From assembly GCA_016784965.1 (NCBI GenBank), contig JADHTQ010000002.1, positions 1-64,000 of the forward strand: a stretch of DNA of 64,000 bases. The letters run 5' to 3'. Numbering within the stretch: the stretch's first letter is position 1; each line of letters opens with the position of its first letter. This document shows, in pieces, positions 1 to 6,800 of the stretch. Origin of the DNA: Bacteriovoracaceae bacterium. GTDB taxonomy: Bacteria; Bdellovibrionota; Bacteriovoracia; Bacteriovoracales; Bacteriovoracaceae. The position numbers and the translations under genes were made by a program. The notes below the pieces were generated by a model, which was not told the DNA's origin, searched no databases, and worked only from the letters and a program-made list of their open reading frames with translations.

Positions 1-28
1 GAATTTGTTGTTTTGGTGTAAGATGCAT
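1..28 (-). CDS. 5' end of an unidentified gene running off the window
   Basis: Only nine codons lie inside the window, reading M-H-L-T-P-K-Q-Q-I on the minus strand. Support comes from the start region: an AAGGAG ribosome binding site lies eight bases before the ATG (plus positions 37-42), which is a very good match. The beginning resembles the first helix of helix-turn-helix DNA-binding proteins that open with an L-T-P-K/R-Q pattern, but nine residues cannot identify a family. It would be transcribed divergently from everything to its right. Confidence 0.35.
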
Positions 29-30
29 TT

Positions 31-87
31 GACCGGCTCCTTTTTGTATTGGGAACTTCATTATCTTAATGAAGCAGGGGGTCGGTC
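31..87. repeat. Imperfect inverted repeat with an inner perfect hairpin
   Basis: The outer arms GACCGGC (31-37) and GTCGGTC (81-87) are nearly complementary. Inside them TTCATTA (57-63) and TAATGAA (67-73) form a perfect 7-bp stem with a 3-base loop. It overlaps the ribosome binding site of the partial minus-strand gene, so it could be an operator or leader hairpin for that gene. No function can be assigned. Confidence 0.4.
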
Positions 88-184
88 AATATTCTTTAAT
101 TCGTGACTCGGGACATTTTTACTTATTAGCTACACACTTTTTTAACCAATATAGAGCTAGTGAAAAAGCACCATGAAAATATGT

Positions 185-234
185 CGTATTTAGGGAAAAC
201 ATGAGCAAAATAGTCCGTATATCGGAAATTGTGG
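185..234 (+). promoter_or_regulatory. Two operator-like motif copies (upstream set)
   Basis: Two ~20-base imperfect copies of a CGTAT-N-GGGAAAA-type motif start at 185 and 216, 31 bases apart. They match the three copies at 668, 699 and 731 before the ATPase gene, including the spacing. About three helical turns between copies suggests one protein binding one face of the DNA. No intact gene follows this set, so it is probably a duplicated or orphaned control region. Confidence 0.5.
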
Positions 235-329
235 CTTAAACAAAATTGCCAATAGGGATATGGCTTTCGTGCACCGCTCACTTCTATATCCATGCTCCTA
301 ATTATTCAGAGTTAGTTAATCAAAGCTGA

Positions 330-404
330 TACCCCCTACAAGCTTTCAAGGAACAGACTCAAGAAATAGAGATTGTCCCGTCACTAGCAGTTACAAGATC
401 ATCT
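330..404 (+). pseudogene. Possible relic of a DUF4143-type ATPase
   Basis: A 25-codon stretch, open between stops at 327 and 405, reads Y-P-L-Q-A-F-K-E-Q followed by an E-I-E-I-V-P-S-L-A-V segment. It resembles the Y-S-R-L-R-F-F-K-E-Q ... V-V-A-A-G-S-L-L region just after the Walker B motif of the ATPase at 754-2139. The stretch also lies downstream of a duplicate of that gene's operator-like repeats. The match is short and made by eye, so this is a weak call. Confidence 0.25.
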
Positions 405-437
405 TGAGTAACAAGATAAATAAGCTCCAGCAACGAA

Positions 438-653
438 GTGGTTGAGTCCAACTCGGGTGATCAAATCAAATGGCTGCTGCACGATTGGAGTACTGACCCC
501 ATATTCTTTGACAAGCCCGATCTACAAAAGAGAATTCTAGATGCACAGAGGGTAAGCTTAGCCATGATCAAAACAGGCAGCAGCACTGAAAATGCGGTGT
601 CGGACTTTCTAAATATGTCAGGGATCTACAATGAAGTACTAAGCTCTTTCTAG
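438..653 (+). CDS. Small hypothetical protein, 71 aa
   Basis: A GTG-initiated frame of 71 codons with mixed, globular-looking composition and two D/W-rich segments near its start. No signal peptide, membrane segment or known motif is visible, and the ribosome binding site is weak. It lies between the two sets of operator-like repeats, so it may be the tail of a decayed gene rather than a functional one. Nothing in its neighbours reveals a job. Confidence 0.3.
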   Translation: MVESNSGDQIKWLLHDWSTDPIFFDKPDLQKRILDAQRVSLAMIKTGSSTENAVSDFLNMSGIYNEVLSSF

Positions 654-667
654 AGTTCTACCATGTT

Positions 668-750
668 GTAATTTCGGAAAAATAACTTGAAATCATGTCG
701 TATTTTTGGGAAAATATGAGTAAAACAACACGTAATATTGGAAATTATGG
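668..750 (+). promoter_or_regulatory. Triple operator-like repeat before the ATPase gene
   Basis: Three related ~20-base motifs start at 668 (GTAATTTCGGAAAAATAA), 699 (CGTATTTTTGGGAAAATATG) and 731 (CGTAATATTGGAAATTATGG), spaced 31 and 32 bases. The middle copy contains a TATTTT/AAAATA inverted repeat. The last copy ends three bases before the ATPase start codon, where a ribosome binding site would be expected. Binding there would block translation initiation or transcription, which suggests autoregulation (inference). Confidence 0.55.
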
Positions 751-753
751 CCT

Positions 754-2139
754 ATGTATACTCGACACTCATTGCAAACACTTGATATTTGGTACAATTC
801 CCCTATTCGGTCCCCATTAGTTATCAGAGGTGCTCGCCAGGTAGGTAAAACTCAATTAGTTCGTTCATTTTGTGAACAAAAATCGATCAATCTCATAGAG
901 ATCAACCTCGAGCAGATTAAGGTGCAAGAATTTTCAAAAGAAAGTTTTGATGTTAATAGGGCAATAAGTGAGATCTGTGCATTGACTGGGAAATCACTAT
1001 CGAAGAATACTCTTTTATTTATTGATGAAATTCAAGAACAGAAATTGGCCTATTCTCGACTTAGATTTTTTAAAGAGCAGGCCATTGAACTTGCTGTAGT
1101 CGCTGCGGGAAGTTTATTAGAGGTTAAGGTCGCACCTTTAAAATTGAGTTCTCCGGTTGGAAGAGTTGATTATCTTTATCTTGGACCAATGACTTTTAGT
1201 GAATTTTTAATGGCCCAAAAAGAGAATTTACTAATTGATATGCTTAATGATTTCTCCAAGTTTCCATCAAATATTATTCCTTTAACTGTCCACAATAAAA
1301 TTATTGATTATTACTATGATTATCTCTTGGTTGGAGGAATGCCTGAAGCTGTTAGTGCCTTCTTAAACAACAATAGAAGTTATAAATTAGCAAGAACTAT
1401 ACACAATAGAATTATTGCTTCATATAAAGAAGATATCCCCAAATATTCCACAGGTAAACAAGAACTGGTTTTACTTGAAGTATTTGATAAATTGGTTTTT
1501 CATATTGGCAAGAAAGTTAAGTTCTCAAATTATTCACAAGTAAAGTCTACCTACGTTTCTTCCGCCCTAAATTTATTAAGTGATGTTTTTCTCATACATA
1601 AAATATATTACTCTCATTGTAGTGAACTGCCGCTAAAATTAGGAGAAGATACCACGCTTTTTAAAACTTATTTTTTAGATGTTGGCCTTTATAACTCTTT
1701 ACTGGGTATTAACTTTAAGGATTTCTTTGCAAAAAGAGCTGATAATAATTCTTTAGGTAAAGGAGCAGTTGCTGAACAATTTTGTGCTCAACATTTGACC
1801 CTAGGGTCGGGAGTAAGTAAAAAGCCTCAGGTCAATTACTGGCTTAGTAATAAAAAGCGTGAAAGTGCAGAAATAGATTTTGTACTCTCTAAAGGAAACG
1901 TCATTACCCCCTTAGAAATAAAGTCAGGTAAAACTGGAACCTTAAAATCTTTGAGTCGTTTTATGTACGAAAAAAGAACTCAGAGCTTGGCACCAATGCG
2001 CTTGGACCTTACTTATCGCAAATTGCTGGAACAACAATTTTCAACAAAAGTAGTAAAACCTGATGAGACCAAGGAGGTCTCTTTTAGGCTCTCAAATATT
2101 CCTCTATATCAAATTGAATATATCAATAACATCCAGTGA
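754..2139 (+). CDS. AAA-type ATPase with DUF4143-like C-terminal nuclease fold
   Basis: The 461-residue protein has the layout of the COG1373/DUF4143 ATPase family. A P-loop G-A-R-Q-V-G-K-T lies near residues 25-32, and a Walker B L-L-F-I-D-E-I-Q-E near 88-96, followed by the family's A-A-G-S-L-L sensor and P-V-G-R-V segments. The C-terminal part carries A-E-I-D-F-V followed by L-E-I-K-S, the D...E-x-K pattern of a PD-(D/E)XK fold. The family is widespread, frequently transferred, and its cellular role is not established. No clear ribosome binding site precedes the ATG. Its 3' end overlaps the start of the next gene (GTGA), so the two are probably translationally coupled. Confidence 0.85.
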   Translation: MYTRHSLQTLDIWYNSPIRSPLVIRGARQVGKTQLVRSFCEQKSINLIEINLEQIKVQEFSKESFDVNRAISEICALTGKSLSKNTLLFIDEIQEQKLAYSRLRFFKEQAIELAVVAAGSLLEVKVAPLKLSSPVGRVDYLYLGPMTFSEFLMAQKENLLIDMLNDFSKFPSNIIPLTVHNKIIDYYYDYLLVGGMPEAVSAFLNNNRSYKLARTIHNRIIASYKEDIPKYSTGKQELVLLEVFDKLVFHIGKKVKFSNYSQVKSTYVSSALNLLSDVFLIHKIYYSHCSELPLKLGEDTTLFKTYFLDVGLYNSLLGINFKDFFAKRADNNSLGKGAVAEQFCAQHLTLGSGVSKKPQVNYWLSNKKRESAEIDFVLSKGNVITPLEIKSGKTGTLKSLSRFMYEKRTQSLAPMRLDLTYRKLLEQQFSTKVVKPDETKEVSFRLSNIPLYQIEYINNIQ

Positions 2140-3329
2140 AAAGCGAGAAAATGCCTATGTTAAAAATTAAATTAATTTTCATGTTAATACCATTTCTTGT
2201 TGGACTTTGGACAATGAGAGATCATATTTCTTTAGTGCTAAACAAAAAATTTAATAAAGAGATAAAGCTAACATCAAATCCAACGTCACAAACACACCCG
2301 CTTGTGATAGATGAAAAAATCGAAGACACTACTTTCTATAAACTGCCAGCAGGTATTGATAAAACACAGTTGTACAATATGGTGGAACTTGATGGCTCTT
2401 TGTGGCTTGGGACAGGAAAGGGTCTATTAAATATCAAAGAAGATAAAATTCATGTGTATAAACAATTTAGTGATTGGAAACATGAGTTTTTTCAAAATAT
2501 TGCAGTTATACCTCTAGGAATTGTTAGCACTGTTTTTGTCTCTCATAAAGAAACAAGCCGTGAATTTGCCGGAGTTTATATATTTGATACAAAAAAACAT
2601 AGCTGGCATAAAATAAGCTCGTCCTATCTAGGGCTACGAGTATGGCATAAAGGATATCTTTACCAAAGAGAAGGGGATCAAATTTTTAGAATAGACTCTA
2701 AAAAATCATGGAAAAAAGAGGCCCTAAAATTAGAAAACGATATATGTCGTGGATTATCAAGAAATTCCGATTTAAAAGTTATAGGAGACGATCTTTGGAT
2801 TACAGGAACATGGGTATCAAGTGGGACCAGGAGCAGAAGTGGCCGCACCAGTGGTTTCAAACAAGGTTGTGGAGTTATTCGCTATAATTTAAATAGTGGC
2901 AAAGAGACTTTTTATGGGGAAAAGACACTCCCACCCCAAACTAAAAAAATATTTTATGACCCTTGGGAACAAGCCGTTTACATTTCTGCTTATGAAAGTG
3001 GAAAATTAAGCGTTTATGATATTAAAAAAGATCAATGGAGTAGAAGAACTTTTTTAGGAAAAGGGCGTTCTGAATTCTTAAATTTTAGCAAAGATGAAAT
3101 TTGGCTATATGGCTCTGGGCACTGCTCTTTTTGTAAATACATCAGAGAAAGAAGGTCTTACTATAACGGCCCCAAGGGCTTTCCTAAAAAGTATTATCGC
3201 GACGAGATCTTCATAAACAAAAGAAACATCTGGAGCACATTCTATAAATCAGTATGGACAAAAGTTAATGGTAAAAATGAAATGTCTACTTTTTCTAAGC
3301 TTGGTCTTTATCAAGACAAAATAGAATAA
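2136..3329 (+). CDS. Membrane-anchored beta-propeller-like protein
   Basis: The GTG start overlaps the stop of the ATPase gene by four bases (GTGA); an in-frame ATG at 2151 is a second candidate. After a short basic lead there is one membrane segment (about residues 12-27). The remainder has recurring aromatic/glycine blades such as L-W-L-G-T-G-K-G-L and D-D-L-W-I-T-G, as in sensor-type propellers, so a periplasmic or extracellular propeller is likely. No enzymatic motif is visible. Coupling to an AAA/DUF4143 ATPase is unusual and may be accidental cargo or a real functional pair. I do not recognise the family. Confidence 0.6.
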   Translation: MKSEKMPMLKIKLIFMLIPFLVGLWTMRDHISLVLNKKFNKEIKLTSNPTSQTHPLVIDEKIEDTTFYKLPAGIDKTQLYNMVELDGSLWLGTGKGLLNIKEDKIHVYKQFSDWKHEFFQNIAVIPLGIVSTVFVSHKETSREFAGVYIFDTKKHSWHKISSSYLGLRVWHKGYLYQREGDQIFRIDSKKSWKKEALKLENDICRGLSRNSDLKVIGDDLWITGTWVSSGTRSRSGRTSGFKQGCGVIRYNLNSGKETFYGEKTLPPQTKKIFYDPWEQAVYISAYESGKLSVYDIKKDQWSRRTFLGKGRSEFLNFSKDEIWLYGSGHCSFCKYIRERRSYYNGPKGFPKKYYRDEIFINKRNIWSTFYKSVWTKVNGKNEMSTFSKLGLYQDKIE

Positions 3330-3343
3330 ATAATTCTATTTTG
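3317..3343. terminator. Bidirectional terminator-like hairpin between convergent genes
   Basis: CAAAATAGAAT (3317-3327) and ATTCTATTTTG (3333-3343) form a perfect 11-bp stem with a 5-base loop. It contains the stop codons of both convergent genes. The stem is AT-rich, so termination would rely on the A/T runs at each arm rather than a GC-rich stem. Confidence 0.45.
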
Positions 3344-4280
3344 ATCTTTCACAAACATTTCTTTTAATGATTCTACATTTCTCACAAACTTCTTTCATCT
3401 TACAAATATATTGGGCAATGAGCTCTTGTTTTTTTTGAGCTAAATATTTTGGAAAGTCCACACTAAATCCTTGAAAATAGTGAATTACAACCTCATAGTT
3501 TGAAAGAAGTGTCTGAAAATGATCTACTGTGTAGTGGTCAATTCGTTTGTAAAGCACAGTGTGTATGATCATAACCGCATAGGCGTTTCCAAACAATTCA
3601 GCTGCTATTTTTTCTCCAAACTGTTTTTGCAGTATGAAATAAAATTCTGACATTTGCAGTAATGTAATATTTATTTCGCTAGTAAATTCCCTCATATGGC
3701 CACTTGGTAGTTTTGCATTTACGTCAAGGTCTTTGACCTTATGTTTGGCCTTTACAACTACAGACTTTATATGTTCAACATGACGAGGGATCTCTTTTTG
3801 TGCTTGGGATGATAAAGTTTTAAAATGTTTAATGTTAACTAAATAGTCTTCGGCTTTTGTTGCAAGAAAACCCTCAACATCACTCTCAATTTCTCTCACA
3901 AGCTTCTTATTGCGTACTTGTATGGCACTTAGCTGTTCACTTCGCCTACTCTTTCTAGTTATGGCCTTAATGGTTTCTACTAAATGAGTAATCGTTCTAA
4001 GCGACAATAATTGGCTAAGATCACTTTGATGTTCCTGTAGGAGAGTTTGAAACTCATCTTGATAACAACTTAGAAGTCTTTGGGTCAAATTAAATTTTAT
4101 CAGAACCTTTGCTCTATCATATATTGATGAACCAAGAAAACTTGCTGAATCTTCTAGACACAATCCTGAGATGGCATTCATTTTATCGCGTGTTGAGGGA
4201 GAAGTTGAATCGGCATAAGAAGTAATGTCAAAAAATAAGAGGCTTAACATTGTTATTATTCTGATCATTTTTTTAGTCAT
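3336..4280 (-). CDS. Secreted helical protein of unknown function
   Basis: The 314-residue product starts with a basic K-K-M-I-R lead and a hydrophobic core ending in S-Y-A-D, a typical Sec signal peptide cleaved near residue 24. The mature part is mostly charged helix, with a cysteine-rich end (C-K-M-K-E-V-C-E-K-C then a further Cys) that could form disulfides in the periplasm. No known domain is recognised. It is transcribed alone toward the propeller gene; the promoter region holds a tandem 12-base repeat. Confidence 0.6.
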   Translation of the reverse strand: MTKKMIRIITMLSLLFFDITSYADSTSPSTRDKMNAISGLCLEDSASFLGSSIYDRAKVLIKFNLTQRLLSCYQDEFQTLLQEHQSDLSQLLSLRTITHLVETIKAITRKSRRSEQLSAIQVRNKKLVREIESDVEGFLATKAEDYLVNIKHFKTLSSQAQKEIPRHVEHIKSVVVKAKHKVKDLDVNAKLPSGHMREFTSEINITLLQMSEFYFILQKQFGEKIAAELFGNAYAVMIIHTVLYKRIDHYTVDHFQTLLSNYEVVIHYFQGFSVDFPKYLAQKKQELIAQYICKMKEVCEKCRIIKRNVCERSK

Positions 4281-4355
4281 ACCTTCTTCTCACACCAAAA
4301 AAGATCGAGATGAGAGTATAAGTTAAAAATGTTAAGAAAAAATGAAGAAAAGATT

Positions 4356-4378
4356 AAGTATGTACCTAAGTATGTACC
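4356..4378. repeat. Tandem 12-base repeat AAGTATGTACCT
   Basis: Two adjacent copies (the second lacking its last base) lie between the start of the secreted-protein gene (4280) and the end of the membrane-protein gene (4435). Each contains the palindromic core GTAC. It could be a paired regulator site for the gene at 3336-4280, but only the repeat itself is observed. Confidence 0.4.
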
Positions 4379-4434
4379 AGCAGACATGTGGGACTCAGCG
4401 CACCACTCACCTATGTACCCCAAACCAATACAAA

Positions 4435-5460
4435 CTATGCATGGGCCTTCAAAGCTGTTTTTATAGCGCTTTTGATTATAATTTTACAAACTCCGTTGGA
4501 TGTATGATAGCCACTATTTTCTGTTGTCTCTTGCCTTATAATCAACACCTCTACATCTGTTTGCTCTTGAAACTCAGTTATGATTGTTGTTTTAGGGATG
4601 ATTCCCAACCATTTGCTTATTCCCTCTGCCTTATATTCAGCATCTAATTCAAATCTATGTTTACTCAGACCAAAACCTTTTTTGGCAACAAGAACCATAT
4701 AAAAATATGGATAATCGGTACCTTTAACTTCATTTGCACACACTTGTCCCTGTATCCCGATAAAGTCCTTGGAAGCCGCTTTTAATTTAAGATTTAATTT
4801 AAGATCAAGGGGCACTTTAGCTTTTTTGCCACAAAGTTGCATTTGATATTCTACATCAACATACTTACTATATTTTTTCTTTATTAACTTAGCTAGCTTT
4901 TGGATTATGCTAAGTTTCAAAGAAAATGCGGGTGTTAACACTTGATCAATTCTTGTTACACCAGTAATAAATTGAGGAACCACAAGGATTAAAAAATCAA
5001 TGATAATAATTTTAATATATGGGAATACTGGTTCATCGACAAACCTGTAATATATTAAAGCCGGAAGACCTACAGCTAATACAAAGCAAAGCATTCCGGA
5101 ACCATTTGTTATATCAAAGTAGTTATTGTCCCATTGATTCATCTTTTTTTGCATCTGTTTTACTTCTACTAACTTTTGTTGTGTAACTTGAGTCCACTTT
5201 GCGTCTGGTTGAAATTTTCCAACGGCCACCCTGTTGTCATATCCCTTAATGAGCAAAAACATATTTCCAATAAACAACAATACATACCCCACGTAGGGCC
5301 CGGGTAAACGTTGTTGCATAAGTATGCCTATGACCATTAATCCAAAAGCTATAAAATAGCGGTTACTAGGTGCTATATTTCGCCCTATAAGAAAGGTTGA
5401 AACATTATTGGCAGGTCTCTTTTTAGATTTTTTTTGTACTTTTGACTTTACACTGTCCAT
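4435..5460 (-). CDS. Membrane protein, third gene of the ACHX/radical SAM locus
   Basis: The 341-residue protein has a very basic N-terminus. Hydrophobic segments follow at about residues 34-50, 55-70, 125-140 and 150-168, and then a long soluble C-terminal half with alternating strands (about 190-310). No enzyme motif is recognised. It overlaps the end of the radical SAM gene by 13 bases and has its own GAGAG-type ribosome binding site, so it is part of that operon. From context it could be a partner, transporter-like or sensor component for the modified tail protein, but this is inference. Confidence 0.65.
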   Translation of the reverse strand: MDSVKSKVQKKSKKRPANNVSTFLIGRNIAPSNRYFIAFGLMVIGILMQQRLPGPYVGYVLLFIGNMFLLIKGYDNRVAVGKFQPDAKWTQVTQQKLVEVKQMQKKMNQWDNNYFDITNGSGMLCFVLAVGLPALIYYRFVDEPVFPYIKIIIIDFLILVVPQFITGVTRIDQVLTPAFSLKLSIIQKLAKLIKKKYSKYVDVEYQMQLCGKKAKVPLDLKLNLKLKAASKDFIGIQGQVCANEVKGTDYPYFYMVLVAKKGFGLSKHRFELDAEYKAEGISKWLGIIPKTTIITEFQEQTDVEVLIIRQETTENSGYHTSNGVCKIIIKSAIKTALKAHA

Positions 5461-6788
5461 TGTAGACTCTCTCTTTTTGTTAATACATTTTGTGTATGTA
5501 ACTCATCTGTACCAATTTTATCCCAATAAAGTGGGCACGATCCGTGACACATAGAAAATTTCTCACATTCAAGACAAACTTCTGGGGCCAGCTGTTTCTT
5601 TCTAATTTTGGTTGCGACTGCTCCCTCCCAGACCTCACTAAAATCTTTGTGCAATATATTTCCCACGGGTTCAGGATAAGATGAACAGGGCAAGACGTCT
5701 CCGTTACAGGCTATCGACAACAATCCATCACAAGCACTACATCCTTTATTACCCAAATTGTTCGAAATGGTATTGTAAATACACATAGGTACCGGTGAAT
5801 ACCACATGAACTCCACACCCACATCTTTTGCATTTTGCTTAATTATATCTATATACTGCCCAATTTCAGAGTATTTAACTGTCAGTTCAGTATCTTTAGT
5901 AGCAGTTCCTACAGGTATCATCATATTCATACTAAAACGTTCAAGACCTAAGACATTTTTTACAAAACCTGGCATCTCTAAGCAGTTATCTACATTATGC
6001 GAAGAGAGGGTGGTGTTGGTGTGTGTATGTATATCGGCCTTAACAAGGTGTTTTATACCTGCCAAGGATCTTAAAAATGATTTATTTACCCCCGTAATTT
6101 TATCGTGAAGCCTAGTATAGGTCGCCTCCAAGCTAACTTGCGCGGAATCTAAACCACTTTCATGATATCTTTGTGCCAGCTCCCTAGTTAATAATGTTCC
6201 ATTTGTAATCAAGTTAACTCGCATTCCTAAATTCTTTGCAAAAGTTATGAGCTCAGGCAACTCTGTTAGTAGTGTCGGCTCACCTCCGGTGAAACTAATG
6301 GAAGGCACTTGGGAATCATGAAATATTTTGTAAATAACAGATTTCATCTGCTCAGTATTCATTTCCTCTTTGTCAGGCAACACTGAACAATTTGAATTTG
6401 CTCCTGCATAACAGAAATTACATTTTAAATTACATCGATAAGTAACTGCCAACTCTGAAAGTACTGGTAACTTAAATGGCCCTTCTTTAAATGGATGGAC
6501 ATCGATTGCCGGATGGCCAAATAGCTGTTTTTGATTTCCTTCGAGTTGATTTTTAAGAGCATGGAAGAACAAATAGATATCCTTTTTTTTTCTTTCATCA
6601 AGGTTTTTTGTAATAAGTTTGATCGAGGCACCATCTAGTAGAGACTTCAATATAGTTGCAGCATTAAGATTGAGCTTTTGTACTTGATTGGGTCTTTTGA
6701 TTAAAAGTAGATCTTCCATCCTCACAAAAATATAAGGTCTTACTTTTTCAATAAATTCATCTATCCAACTTAATTCTACAGTAGACAT
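5448..6788 (-). CDS. PqqD-like/radical SAM/SPASM maturase
   Basis: The 446-residue enzyme has a PqqD-like peptide-recognition domain (about residues 15-85). A radical SAM domain follows with the 4Fe-4S motif C119-x3-C123-x2-C126, and a G-G-E-P SAM-binding motif lies further on. The SPASM-type region (about 345-435) is rich in cysteines (C-x2-C, C-N-G-D-V-L-P-C, C-L-E-C, C-H-G-S-C). Enzymes with this layout modify ribosomally made peptides, typically making thioether or C-C crosslinks through auxiliary clusters. It starts 12 bases after the stop of the gene whose tail carries eight A-C-H-X units, which is the obvious substrate. A GAGGAAAAGG ribosome binding site supports the ATG start. Confidence 0.85.
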   Translation of the reverse strand: MSTVELSWIDEFIEKVRPYIFVRMEDLLLIKRPNQVQKLNLNAATILKSLLDGASIKLITKNLDERKKKDIYLFFHALKNQLEGNQKQLFGHPAIDVHPFKEGPFKLPVLSELAVTYRCNLKCNFCYAGANSNCSVLPDKEEMNTEQMKSVIYKIFHDSQVPSISFTGGEPTLLTELPELITFAKNLGMRVNLITNGTLLTRELAQRYHESGLDSAQVSLEATYTRLHDKITGVNKSFLRSLAGIKHLVKADIHTHTNTTLSSHNVDNCLEMPGFVKNVLGLERFSMNMMIPVGTATKDTELTVKYSEIGQYIDIIKQNAKDVGVEFMWYSPVPMCIYNTISNNLGNKGCSACDGLLSIACNGDVLPCSSYPEPVGNILHKDFSEVWEGAVATKIRKKQLAPEVCLECEKFSMCHGSCPLYWDKIGTDELHTQNVLTKRESLQWTV

Positions 6789-6800
6789 CCTTTTCCTCGA

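Larger units (their letters stand above)
88..437. other. Gene-poor stretch with operator copies and a gene relic
   Basis: No intact coding frame with a ribosome binding site is visible here. The stretch contains two copies of the operator-like motif also found before the ATPase gene at 754, and a short frame (330-404) that looks like an eroded piece of a related ATPase. It is best read as a decayed or rearranged duplicate of the neighbouring ATPase locus. Confidence 0.4.
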
